Positions 41,480-50,583 of a stretch of DNA of 64,000 nucleotides are shown here, piece after piece. Position 1 is the first letter of the stretch. Every line of letters starts with the position of its first letter. The position numbers and the translations under genes were made by a program. The stretch is taken from assembly GCA_022984795.1 (NCBI GenBank), contig JALIHJ010000021.1, positions 124,001 through 188,000 of the forward strand. Reading direction: 5' to 3'. The notes beneath the pieces were generated by a model that saw nothing but the letters and a program-made list of their open reading frames with translations, was not told where the DNA came from and made no database searches. Source of the DNA: Fabrea salina (taxonomy: Eukaryota; Ciliophora; Heterotrichea; Heterotrichida; Fabreidae).

Positions 41480-43414
41480 ATGGATTTTTTGGCTTCTTTA
41501 ATTAGATCAAAAGACACCAAGTCATACCTAGACATTCCAGACTTCAACGGGCCAGGCAACGGCGAATTCCCTAACAAAACAGGAAATTCCTCTTTAGATT
41601 TTGCTTTGTTCAAAATAAGTCTATTCAACTCAACTGAAAGCACTGAAGACATAGTGAACTTTATCCGAAACTCAGAAGAAACCCTTAAAGAACTAGGATC
41701 TGATGGGCCTTCTTCATTAGTTCCTTTGCTCAAGCTCCTTTTGTCACACCCAACTTCAACTAAACAACACTTAGTTTCTTCACTGCCTGGAATTACTTGC
41801 CAACTCCTCCAAACTCAAAACCTAGACATTGTCAAGCAAGAAGTGCTGCCTATCTTTAAAGAACTCCTTTTCAACAGTGAAAGCGAAGTAGTTTCTTCAG
41901 CCGGCCAGGCTTTTGTGGAAGCCTTTAAAGATGTCAGTGACCAGGAGTGCTTAGAAGAACTGGTGAGTCTTGTTATCGATTTAGTGAACAACCCCCAAGA
42001 AAACATAACACTTGAAGGACTTAAAATGCTAGGAAGCCTGGCCAAGAGTTTCGGACCTGAAATTTGCAAGCAGTTTGTGGCAAGTGTGTTACAGTCTTTT
42101 ACTGAAGAAAGCAGTGCAAAGGTAAAAAAAGAACTGATTAATTCTCTGTGCAAAGTAAGTGAAGTCATCGAACCTGAAGTTTTCAAGGAAAAACTACTTG
42201 ACTTGTTTTTAAACCACTGCAAAGACACCAAATGGGGCATAAGGAAAACCTGCGCTGAAAACTTTCCTAAAATACTGGCTGTTTGTGACGCCGAAACACA
42301 AAAAGAAAAACTCATAGACGTGTATTTAGGTTTCCTCAAAGAAAGTTCAAAGTGGGTAAAAGTAGCAGCAAAAACTAACATAGGGTTAGTTATTGTTAAC
42401 TACAAAGCAGAAGTTCCTCAAAAGTTACTTAAGAAGTACTTAGCGTGCGGAGTCTCAGGAGATATAGGTTACTACGCAGCTTACTATTTTCCAGGAGTCT
42501 TATACACTTTAGGCAAAGACTACTGGACTCAACTAAAACCCCTTTTCGACAAACTGTGCTTGCTCAACAAAAAAACCCAAACTTGCTTAGCTAGTTCCTT
42601 GCACGAGGTCGCCAAGATTCTGGGCCACGAAGTTACTGAAACTGAACTTGCTGTGGCTTTCAAGAACTTTTTGCAAACTCCTTCTATGCCCACTCACAAG
42701 TATATTTGTGACTTTTTAGCTCAAACTCAGTCAGACTCTTTGAAAAATGAATTGCTACCCTTTATGAAGTCAATGCAACAAAACATTTCTAACTGGAGAG
42801 TAAGGCAATCCTTGGCAGAACAACTCGACAAAATGCATGAAGTCTACAGTCAAGACACTCTGCTAAATGAAATCTGGCAGATCGGAGTAGCTCTTTGCGA
42901 AGACAGACTCCACAAAGTGCGCTTCACAGCAGCACCTAAACTAGGAAAACTTGCGTGCTACTTGCTTAAGCACTTTCCAGAGTCTAAGTACATTCTAGAT
43001 ACCCTAAACAGATTCTCAAGGAACTCCAACTATCAGTTCCGCAAAGTCTTTTTGGAAATGGTCAAGTCTATGAACGAAACTGTGTTTTTTGAGTACTTTG
43101 AAAGTGAAGTTCAGTCGCTTGCTGAAGACAAAATAAGCAATGTCAGAATTGGAGTTGCCCAAGTAATTAAGAACTTCGACCTTTGTGAAGGAAAGTGGAA
43201 GTCAATTAGACTGAGGATGAGATTCGACATGAACCAGGACGTTAGGTGCATCTTAGAGCCATCTTTGAATTCCGGTCTGACTCCTCCCCTATTTAGAGTT
43301 GGGCACGATCCTGAAGCTTTAGAAATTCTAGAGTTCACTTGTCGCAGTGAGGAAAAGCTTGAGTTCTTAGATGGCTGTTCTGGAGTTTTGATTCTTAATA
43401 GTTATAAACAGTAG
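41480..43414 (+). CDS. HEAT-repeat PP4 regulatory subunit (PPP4R1-like)
   Basis: A 644-aa HEAT-repeat protein resembling PPP4R1. The clearest blocks are WGIRKTCAENFPKILAVCD, SSKWVKVAAKTNIGLVIVN, KKTQTCLASSLHEVAKILG (family: LAFSLHELAVILG), NWRVRQSLAEQLDKMHEVYS and VRFTAAPKLGKLACYLLK. HEAT repeats run through most of its length, beginning around residue 50. Family members anchor PP4 catalytic subunit. With a PP4/PP6-like catalytic subunit at 15897 in the same window the pair could act together, which is inference. A PP2A scaffold is an alternative, but the HELA-type motif favours PPP4R1. Confidence 0.82.
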   Translation: MDFLASLIRSKDTKSYLDIPDFNGPGNGEFPNKTGNSSLDFALFKISLFNSTESTEDIVNFIRNSEETLKELGSDGPSSLVPLLKLLLSHPTSTKQHLVSSLPGITCQLLQTQNLDIVKQEVLPIFKELLFNSESEVVSSAGQAFVEAFKDVSDQECLEELVSLVIDLVNNPQENITLEGLKMLGSLAKSFGPEICKQFVASVLQSFTEESSAKVKKELINSLCKVSEVIEPEVFKEKLLDLFLNHCKDTKWGIRKTCAENFPKILAVCDAETQKEKLIDVYLGFLKESSKWVKVAAKTNIGLVIVNYKAEVPQKLLKKYLACGVSGDIGYYAAYYFPGVLYTLGKDYWTQLKPLFDKLCLLNKKTQTCLASSLHEVAKILGHEVTETELAVAFKNFLQTPSMPTHKYICDFLAQTQSDSLKNELLPFMKSMQQNISNWRVRQSLAEQLDKMHEVYSQDTLLNEIWQIGVALCEDRLHKVRFTAAPKLGKLACYLLKHFPESKYILDTLNRFSRNSNYQFRKVFLEMVKSMNETVFFEYFESEVQSLAEDKISNVRIGVAQVIKNFDLCEGKWKSIRLRMRFDMNQDVRCILEPSLNSGLTPPLFRVGHDPEALEILEFTCRSEEKLEFLDGCSGVLILNSYKQ

Positions 43415-43431
43415 TACACACAAAGTGTTAA

Positions 43432-44520
43432 TTATTTTATGGGTGAAAAGCCAACTCGGGACTTGCCGTAGTCAAAGTGGGTGTAGTAGGTGCGCATAAA
43501 CATGTCGCCCAGAATGATGGTGTTTCCAAGTTCTGAAGGCAAGTCCATCGACATGAACCCATCTAAGCACTCCTTTACTCCTGCTGATTCTACCTGAAGC
43601 GTATAACTACTTGGTTCCAGGGGGTACTCAACACCTCCAATTACAAAAGTCACTGAGGGCAGGGTGTTTAAGTTACTGCAGTCATCCTTTACTTCGCCTA
43701 GAATGCTGTTGATTTCCTCTATTAAGTTTTCGGCCCCAGCCAGTGTAGAAGTTCCGCTGTCAACAATTCCTCTAATGTTTGAAGCCCCCACTTTAGAACT
43801 TCCTACATAAATAGAATCTATTTGAATCATCCAATACCACTCCTCAACTAGGTCTACATAGTGCCATTGGTTTTTTGACAGGGAGGGGTCGTAGCCTCCA
43901 AGTGTCAGTATACTGCCTAACTCATCGGCTTCTTTAGTTAAGAAAAAGGCAAAACTGTTGTCTTCTATTACTTTTTGTCTGTAAAAAGACTCGTACACTG
44001 GAGTTATTCCGTCTTCGCTGATTCTTTTCCAAGCCATTCCTAGAATCCCGTCAAACCTTCCAGCAATCCAAGTAGCTTGGTTCATTTCAGTCATTTCTCC
44101 AAAGGTAATGTTAACTCCACTCATTCCTCCCCAAGTCACAGTGTCTTGGGACAAGTAACCACTTACAGCTCCTGAGCCGTACTGAATGCTAATTTTAGTT
44201 CCGTTCTTTTTGTAAGTACTGGACTCACCTGCGTGGTAAGTGTCGTGCAGGTAGCAAGCTATTGAGTAGCAATTACTCGAAGGCACCCAAAGATTGGAAG
44301 ACCCAGTGTCAAACACAACTTTAAAGGTTTGCGGAGGAGTTCCAATTCCTATTTCTCCGTAGTACTGGGCGTCCATGAAGTTGTTGAGGTTTACATTGCT
44401 TGACTTTAAAACTTTTAAGTTAGCCAGTTTTTGTTCTGGACTTGAGTGCACAGGCTTAATAGGGATAGTTAGCTTTCCAAAAGCCACGCTGAAAACAATA
44501 ACTGAAAGTAAGAACTTCAT
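43432..44520 (-). CDS. Pepsin-family aspartic protease (cathepsin D-like)
   Basis: A 362-aa protein. A signal peptide (MKFLLSVIVFSVAFG) precedes a short propeptide. Both catalytic aspartates are present: VFDTGSSNLWVPS and GIVDSGTSTLAG. Other family features are YYGEIGIGTPPQTF, YGSGAVSGYLSQDTV (flap with Tyr-Gly), FDGILGMAW and the terminal LGDMFMRTYYTHFDYGKSRVGF. Cys pairs (C-x4-C in the first lobe, late C...C) match pepsin disulfides. It is likely a lysosomal or phagosomal digestive enzyme or is secreted. Start context AATAAAAATG. The 3' end is 17 nt from the PPP4R1 gene. Confidence 0.96.
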   Translation of the reverse strand: MKFLLSVIVFSVAFGKLTIPIKPVHSSPEQKLANLKVLKSSNVNLNNFMDAQYYGEIGIGTPPQTFKVVFDTGSSNLWVPSSNCYSIACYLHDTYHAGESSTYKKNGTKISIQYGSGAVSGYLSQDTVTWGGMSGVNITFGEMTEMNQATWIAGRFDGILGMAWKRISEDGITPVYESFYRQKVIEDNSFAFFLTKEADELGSILTLGGYDPSLSKNQWHYVDLVEEWYWMIQIDSIYVGSSKVGASNIRGIVDSGTSTLAGAENLIEEINSILGEVKDDCSNLNTLPSVTFVIGGVEYPLEPSSYTLQVESAGVKECLDGFMSMDLPSELGNTIILGDMFMRTYYTHFDYGKSRVGFSPIK

Positions 44521-44537
44521 TTTTATTATTCACCATA

Positions 44538-47461
44538 CTAAGGAACATGCAAAAGGGTGTTCAGGTACTCCCACCTTTTGAGAAGTCCAGATTTCTTGGC
44601 TTCCAAAACCTCAGCCATTATGATCTTGGGGTTTTTCTCCTTTATAACGCCAAGACACTTGTGGGCCATTTCTTTAAACTCGCCTTCGTCTTCAGAAAGC
44701 ACTAAGCTTGTTAAATTTTTGATGATTTTTCTCAAGTCGCCTACCAGATTTTCTTCAGACTCGTCCACAATGTTTCTTTGCAGGGATATTTTTCCACTCT
44801 TAACCTCTTCAATAAAGTTGGGCTCTACTAGTACATTGGGCAAACAACCAAGAAGAGTCTGTAAGCATTCAAGAGCCCTTAAACTTACTTCTTCATTAGA
44901 ACTTTCGAGGAGTTCTAGCAACTTCTGACAAACAACTGGAGTCACAGGTTTGTTTTCAAGGTGAATGGCTACGTCTTCTGTTTCAAGTGATCTTTCTTGG
45001 AGTATTGAGAATTGATGGACTAGATGAGTTAAAGCCTGGGCAACTATAATCTCATCTGGGTCCTCCAAGCAAGTGTAAAGGGCATGAACTAACTCAGGCT
45101 TTATTTCTTTCAAGTCGTAAAAGTCCAGAATGCTAAGGGTTTCTTCTCTAATTTTTGACTTAAGGTTTTGATTTTTACCCAAAGGCTCCAAAGCTGGACA
45201 AATTACTTTTTTTATGAGTTTTTTGCCTTCAATTATTTTAAGACGTGCAAGGTTCAAGCACTCTAGTTGGATGCTAAGTGTTTTTTCTGAGGTGTAAACT
45301 CTGTTAAGAATACTGAGAATCTTTTCGTTGCAGGTTTTGTCTTTCAAAGTGCCCATTAAGTTGTTAAGTTTGTTTGAGCAAACTTCAAACAGTTTCCACT
45401 AAGTAAAACTTACGTTTTCGTCGTAACTATGCCAGTTTTCAACATTGGTGTTTTCAAGTTCTCGCACTACTTCTTGCATGCACCAAGAAAACTGGTTTGT
45501 TGGCTCGGTTTTTTTGTTTTCTTCCCACTTAAGAATGTTGACCAGACTAGTTATCAAGGCTTCAGAGCGTTTGCTTGCTTCAGTTCCGCCCATGCCTAAA
45601 GCTTCAGCTTTCAAAATCAACTTGGTCAACCTAAAGGCTTCTTGGTATACCAAAGACAAGTCTTCCAGCTCTTCGCACCTTTCAGAAGCTCCTTCTACCA
45701 CTGAAGCAATTACTTCTAGCACCTGTAGTACATTACCTGAGTTTACCAAAGGCAGGAACTGCTCTAGAGCTTCCAGAAGGTCCTGGAACTTAGAAGCAAT
45801 TCTTGAAATGCCTTGGCCCGGAGGAGAGGCTTCCACTGCGCCTTGGATTAAAAACCTGAGTGCCACTATGGCCCCTTCACTGTTGATTTCTTCTGTAACA
45901 TTTCCCTGAAAACAGTTAATAAACATGCATAAAATATTGTATGTAGACTTTGGTGGCTATAGATTACATACCTTACCCTTAAAGTTGAAAGTACTTGAGG
46001 AAGGTAGCTTTCGATAGGCACATACCTACCTACTAGGCGCAGACTTGTATGGAGGTTTTCAAGGACTTTAGGAGAGTCGTTGATTAGGAGTGCTTTGTAC
46101 ATGTTTGTAAGGAACTTGTCTAGCTGCTGTGTGATGTAGTCCTCTGTAAATATAATCAAAGCCAAAAGTAAGTTTGAAGAGTGTTCGCGCGAAGTAGAAA
46201 TCCAGTCAGAAACCTCAGAAAAGATTGGTTTGAGGTACCTCTGAACGTACTTTCTGAAAAAAAGACGTGCTCCTAAGCGAGGTCGTTTTGCAAAAGGTTC
46301 GGGTAAGGGCAGATATATCATTTGCCCTTCTGCAGTCCAGGGTTCTTGGAAACCTAGTTGTCTGATTTCGCGTATGTCTTTTTCGTTGTCTTCTTCGTAC
46401 TGCTGTCCTATTTCTTCAATTTGTTCAAAACACATTTCCCTTATTTCTGGAATAGGGTCAAAAAGCCCTGCCAGTATGTAAGGAATCAGTCTTGACTCGT
46501 GGTCACCTTTATCAGGCAGTCGCAGAAGCCAGTCTGCAACTACTCTGTAAAAGACTTCCCTTACGTTAGCAGACCTGTCGTTCACAAGCATTGCTAAGTA
46601 GTTCAGTTTGGTAGAGGGTTCGTAAAAGTCTTTTATAGGAACTACGTTAGGGTCTCTAAACCCTATTAAGGCTTCCATTATAGTTGCGTTGTATTTGTAA
46701 GGACCACAGTGCATAACTTTTCCTAGGGCGTCGAGTCCGGCCTTTCTGACTTTCCAGTGCTTGTGAACCAAGCAAGAAAACAAACTTCTAGCAAGTTTCT
46801 CGCTGTAGTGCAAAAGCAGTTTTGGCGCGGTGCAGCATAGCAAAGACATTCCGTTGCAGGCTTCTTTCATAACGTCTCCGTTGGAAGGGTCCATAACTAA
46901 AGCTCTAATCACGTTAGTGAACTCGTCAAGGTAAGGAGCAAAGTGCTGGGGTTGCGTGATTTCAATCAAGCGTGACACTAGTTGGGCAATGATTAAGCGA
47001 ATTTCTTCTGACTTCTCAGGGGGGTCTTTGAGGGCTTGTGGCTTTTGGGAGGGCTGAGGACGCATCACTTCTGGAAGGTTTTCGACTCCTTCGAGGTCAA
47101 AAGCTCCTAATCTCTCCACTAAAACTGGCATAAGGTAGGGCAGGAACTCTGCTTCGTCTATGCACCTAGAGATCAGTCTAAGTTAACTTTACTCTTTGAA
47201 AATGTTAATTGACAGTTCTCTGCACTTTTCTTTGATGTCTGAAAACTCCTTTAGAAGGGGCTTGGCTATTTCTGAAAGAACTTCTTGAACCACATCTTTG
47301 TAAAGTTTACATTGCTTGAGGGGAGGTTTGGCGTCTATTAACACTTCTTTGAGGGTAGTGAGACTTTGAGTCCTTATTTTGAAGTTTGAGTCTGAAAGTC
47401 CGTTTATTTCGCGCTGAAGGGACTTCAATAAGTCCTGTGCAGAATGCCTGACGTCTGACAT
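44538..47461 (-). CDS. DNAAF5: Dynein axonemal assembly factor 5 (HEATR2), three introns
   Basis: Exons 47461-47193, 47177-45977, 45905-45414 and 45398-44538 give 940 aa made almost wholly of HEAT repeats. The start LLKSLQREINGLSDSNFKIR leads into CIDEAEFLPYLMPVLVERLG. Similarity to DNAAF5 shows in EEIRLIIAQLVSRLIE, LARSLFSCLVHKHWKVRKA, ADWLLRLPDKGDHESRLIPYI split in parts, and FEQIEEIGQQYEEDNEKD. DNAAF5 works in the cytoplasm with other factors to preassemble outer and inner arm dyneins, which fits a heavily ciliated cell. Two introns are 15 nt; the third is ~71 nt (or 20 nt). Human DNAAF5 has 855 aa. Stop is TAG. Confidence 0.88.
45399..45413 (-). other. 15-nt intron in DNAAF5 (third)
   Basis: GTAAGTTTTACTTAG on the minus strand, phase 0 with in-frame TAG. 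It joins YDEN to WKLFEV and identifies the first Met of the last ORF (45356) as internal. Confidence 0.93.
45906..45976 (-). other. Probable 71-nt conventional intron in DNAAF5 (second)
   Basis: The reading frame changes here and no 15-nt intron repairs it. A 71-nt intron starting GTAAGG, with a branch-point-like TATTAAC close to the 3' end and a TTTTCAG acceptor, joins TLR to GNVTEE and restores the frame. A 20-nt intron from the same donor to CTATAG would also restore it and insert 17 extra residues. The donor is shared. Confidence 0.65.
47178..47192 (-). other. 15-nt intron in DNAAF5 (first)
   Basis: GTAAAGTTAACTTAG on the minus strand, phase 2 (GA|A). Without splicing GAG-TAA ends the frame. 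Removal gives FKELISRCIDEAEF, continuous with the downstream ORF. Confidence 0.9.
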
Positions 47462-47514
47462 TTTTAAACTAAACTTACAACTCTGCTTAGTTTTGGTTAC
47501 AATTAACTAACAGT

Positions 47515-48264
47515 TTAAGGGCTCTTAGCAGCAGTGGGCCTGATGCGTGTTATTGGGTTCCTAAAACCTTTAAATAATATTTCTTTCCGGTTTCTGTTTC
47601 CTGGAGTGTTTAATCTATAGGGATTTCTTTGTGAGTGACTACTTTTAGGTGTAGGTTGAAATCCTGAAGTTAGGGTGTTATTTAACTGGTTTGGTTCGGT
47701 GGAAAAAGCTTCTAAAATTTTAGCGCCTTTTTCTCTTAAAGCATAAGTTTTTCCAGTGTATCTTAGAAGCATGAGTTCACGTCTTCTGTTGCTAAGTAGC
47801 AACTTGAAAGGCAAGCCTTTGTATTCAGGAAGAACTTTGCCGTCAACTAAGTTTTTGAAAAACTCAGCCACAGCGTTGTTGCCTTGCTTGTCCTTAGCAC
47901 TTTGGAGAATCTGGAGGAACTCATTGAATTCAATAAGTCCTGATTTATCATAATCCACTTTATCCATTAAGTACTGAACTTCTTCTTTGCTTTCAACTAA
48001 ACCAAGTGACATTAACGGATCGTATATTTCATCTAAGCTTAAAGACCCACTTCGATCAGTGTCGAGTTCGTTAAAGATCTTTTTGATTCTGGACCTTTGT
48101 CTGTTGTCAAAAGAAGTATTGGCCTTTCCTCTTCTCTTCATCCACATTCGCATTGAGTAGTCGTGGAGTACCAAACTCTGGAAAGACTCCTGGGGTTTTT
48201 TTGTAGTTCTCTGAGTTGACTTGAAGTACCTTGTTGTAGAAAGGGGTCTGCAGTTTTTCTTCAT
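47515..48264 (-). CDS. EF-hand protein, 249 aa
   Basis: A 249-aa protein with two EF-hands in the middle: FNELDTDRSGSLSLDEIYDP (loop ~69-80) and VDYDKSGLIEFNEFLQIL (~105-116). Ligand positions are Asp, Asp/Arg, Ser, Ser, Glu type and look competent. A basic N-terminal extension (~1-55) and a Pro/Asn/Arg-rich C-terminus (~180-249) flank them. A single EF pair with basic tails is reminiscent of axonemal or cytoskeletal calcium sensors. Exact family unknown. It is divergent from 48304 with 39 bp between starts. Confidence 0.82.
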   Translation of the reverse strand: MKKNCRPLSTTRYFKSTQRTTKKPQESFQSLVLHDYSMRMWMKRRGKANTSFDNRQRSRIKKIFNELDTDRSGSLSLDEIYDPLMSLGLVESKEEVQYLMDKVDYDKSGLIEFNEFLQILQSAKDKQGNNAVAEFFKNLVDGKVLPEYKGLPFKLLLSNRRRELMLLRYTGKTYALREKGAKILEAFSTEPNQLNNTLTSGFQPTPKSSHSQRNPYRLNTPGNRNRKEILFKGFRNPITRIRPTAAKSP

Positions 48265-48303
48265 TACTTGTTTATTAATTTCTATATAAACTACTTATAA
48301 AGT

Positions 48304-49098
48304 ATGCAAAAACAAAACTCTAAGGTAAACGACTTTTCACTTCTAAAAAGCATAGAAGAAACAATAGCTGAAATGATCAGAGACAAGGAAGAAAACCCTT
48401 CTTTGATAATTCCTTACAGTTTCCTTGAGTCTTACAACAGTCCCCAAATGCTGGAACTCTTTAAAGCTATTTATGAGTACTGCAAGAACCTTCACGACAC
48501 CGAAATCAGAGTTGAAGCTTTAAAAGAAGAAGGGAAGTCCTTAGAAGCACACCTAGTTTACGACTCCAGCAGCAAAGTCCTCCACAACTTAGGCAAAGCA
48601 GTTGCTCAGAAGTACGGGGAACTTATTTTGACCCAAAGACTGTCCAAAACTAAGTTTGACGACCAGAACTTCTTTGAAACAGTAATATACTTCATAGCAA
48701 GGGTGCTGCAGCCAGCTTTCGAAAAAACTAAAGTTGTGGAATTGGAAGAAGAAATCAACAGACTGTTCAGAGGAACTGCTTTTAACTTAAGCGAAAGAAA
48801 GCACAGACAAGATGAAAAGAAAAAAACTTTCCCTGAACTCAAAGTTTCCCAACGCAAAGACCCAGACACCGTAATCAACAGCATCATTATGAGGCAGAAA
48901 CATAAAAACTTAAAACTAGAGTCTTACGGTAAAAAAGACTCTTTTTTGCGTCCTGCTTACGTAAAACTCACTCCTTATAGAGCAATTAACAGCCGTTCGC
49001 CTTTAATCTCCATGATACTGCCTTCCCCCAGAGACAGAATACTTACCTTCGAAATGCACCGTAAAAAGAAAAGAACTACTCAGTACCCAGTCATTTAA
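48304..49098 (+). CDS. Hypothetical protein, 264 aa
   Basis: I do not recognise this protein with confidence. Residues ~10-150 are helical (LLKSIEETIAEMIRDKEE, LELFKAIYEYCKNL, KVLHNLGKAVAQKYGELIL, ETVIYFIARVLQPAFEK). The C-terminus is basic and ends in a short ordered segment PYRAINSRSPLISMILPSPRDR followed by KKKRTT. The SPL...LPSP motif is reminiscent of some ciliary proteins, but I could not place it. It follows the divergent EF-hand gene and precedes the MAP3K by 56 nt. Start context TATAAAGTATG. Confidence 0.68.
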   Translation: MQKQNSKVNDFSLLKSIEETIAEMIRDKEENPSLIIPYSFLESYNSPQMLELFKAIYEYCKNLHDTEIRVEALKEEGKSLEAHLVYDSSSKVLHNLGKAVAQKYGELILTQRLSKTKFDDQNFFETVIYFIARVLQPAFEKTKVVELEEEINRLFRGTAFNLSERKHRQDEKKKTFPELKVSQRKDPDTVINSIIMRQKHKNLKLESYGKKDSFLRPAYVKLTPYRAINSRSPLISMILPSPRDRILTFEMHRKKKRTTQYPVI

Positions 49099-49154
49099 TT
49101 CTTAGTTAAGCATCTTTAGTAACTCACAAAAGTGCACTAAAGTATATATGATAA

Positions 49155-50573
49155 ATGGGTTCGAAATTAAGCGTCTTCAATATCTGCAAAGGCACCTCGA
49201 AAAACCTACAGTCAGAAACTCCCCCTGAGTCGCCAACAACAACCAACAAAAGAGAAGGACCTGCAAAAGACAAAATATTTACTCCAGGAGGTTACAACTA
49301 CTTTAGTGAACAAGAAGAAAAGCACTACGAACAACTTTTAGTTCAAGAAGCTAAGTCTACTAACGAAATCCACCCTCCTCAGAACTGGCAAAGCTCAGAA
49401 GTCATTGGACAAGGGAGCTTTGGAAGAGTGCTTTTTGCTGCTAACATGGACACTGGCGAACTCATGGCTGCCAAGCAAATACCTATAGTGGGTTTTGCTT
49501 ACGAAACTGCTCATGAACGAATTAAAGAAATCCAAGAAGAAGTTGAGATACTCAGTCAACTCAACCACAAAAACATAGTGCGGTACTTAGGGACGCAACG
49601 GGATGATCAGTACTTGCATATATTTCTGGAGTACGTTGCTGGGGGGAGCATTGCTTCCCTCCTAGCTAAATACGGCAAGTTCAACGAGACTCTCATCAGA
49701 GTTTACACACAGCAAATTCTTGAAGGGCTTGAGTACTTGCACTACCACAAAATAATTCACCGAGATATCAAAGGAGCCAATGTTTTGGTAGGCAATGACG
49801 GGGTTTGCAAACTGGCTGACTTTGGGTCTGCAAAGCGCATCATTGGAATAGGAGACAATACCCAATTTAAGTCTATGAGAGGAACTATCAACTGGATGGC
49901 ACCAGAAGTCATGAAGCAAGAAGGTTACGGAAGGTTTGCAGACATTTGGAGTTTGGGGTGTTTGGTAGTTGAAATGGCTACAGGCAAGCCTCCTTGGTAC
50001 CACAAAACAAACCCCATAGCAGTGTTTATGCACGTTTGTAACACTGAAGTTTTGCCTGAACTTCCCCACGACCTCAGCGAAGATGCCAAAGACTTTATTT
50101 TAAAGTGCTTCAACAGGAACCCCAGCGAAAGACCTAACGTGTGCAAGTTGCTGAAACACAGGTTCATATCAGGAATAGCGCCTATTCCAATGATGATAGA
50201 ACCGGACACTGGAGAAGAAGTATTTAACTCTACTTCCACTAAGTTTACTTCTGACACAAAAGTCCCTAAGATAATTTGCACGTACTCTACCTACCAAGAA
50301 GACTCCAAGTCCCCCGAAGAAGTCAAAGTTAGCCACGAAGAAAGACAGTCTGAAGAACCTAACTACGAAGAACTCGACCCCAGCCACAACCTCAAAGGGC
50401 CCTTTGGAAACATAATTACAACTTCTATGTACAGCAGAGAGGAAGAGAGCCCCCAGGCTGAAATGGTTTTACGACGTCCCAGTACAAGTGAGTCAGATGC
50501 CAGTAACGACTATAACTCAGACATCTCCTCAGTCAATTTTAATATGAGGCTTCCAACTGCCACTCAAACTTAA
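49155..50573 (+). CDS. STE11/NPK1-type MAP kinase kinase kinase
   Basis: A 472-aa protein. MGSKLSVFNIC is a possible myristoylation site plus Cys. The kinase domain (~78-337) has GQGSFGRV, Lys107 in MAAKQI, HRDIKGANVLV, DFGSAK and RGTINWMAPEV, which is the STE11/NPK1 (MAP3K) signature. The sub-domain WSLGCLVVEMATGKPPW is intact. The C-terminal ~130 residues are acidic, Ser/Pro-rich and disordered. It probably starts a MAPK cascade; partners are unknown. The NEK kinase follows after 10 nt. Confidence 0.93.
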   Translation: MGSKLSVFNICKGTSKNLQSETPPESPTTTNKREGPAKDKIFTPGGYNYFSEQEEKHYEQLLVQEAKSTNEIHPPQNWQSSEVIGQGSFGRVLFAANMDTGELMAAKQIPIVGFAYETAHERIKEIQEEVEILSQLNHKNIVRYLGTQRDDQYLHIFLEYVAGGSIASLLAKYGKFNETLIRVYTQQILEGLEYLHYHKIIHRDIKGANVLVGNDGVCKLADFGSAKRIIGIGDNTQFKSMRGTINWMAPEVMKQEGYGRFADIWSLGCLVVEMATGKPPWYHKTNPIAVFMHVCNTEVLPELPHDLSEDAKDFILKCFNRNPSERPNVCKLLKHRFISGIAPIPMMIEPDTGEEVFNSTSTKFTSDTKVPKIICTYSTYQEDSKSPEEVKVSHEERQSEEPNYEELDPSHNLKGPFGNIITTSMYSREEESPQAEMVLRRPSTSESDASNDYNSDISSVNFNMRLPTATQT

Positions 50574-50583
50574 TGTAAATTAA

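Noticed and set aside
45957-45976. 20-nt intron in DNAAF5 as the primary call
   Set aside because: It restores the frame, but adds 17 residues of unlikely sequence between HEAT helices. The 71-nt option has a better branch point and acceptor; kept only as an alternative.
49662-50387. Antisense frames within the MAP3K gene up to 135 aa
   Set aside because: They lie fully opposite conserved kinase motifs and show no domain of their own.
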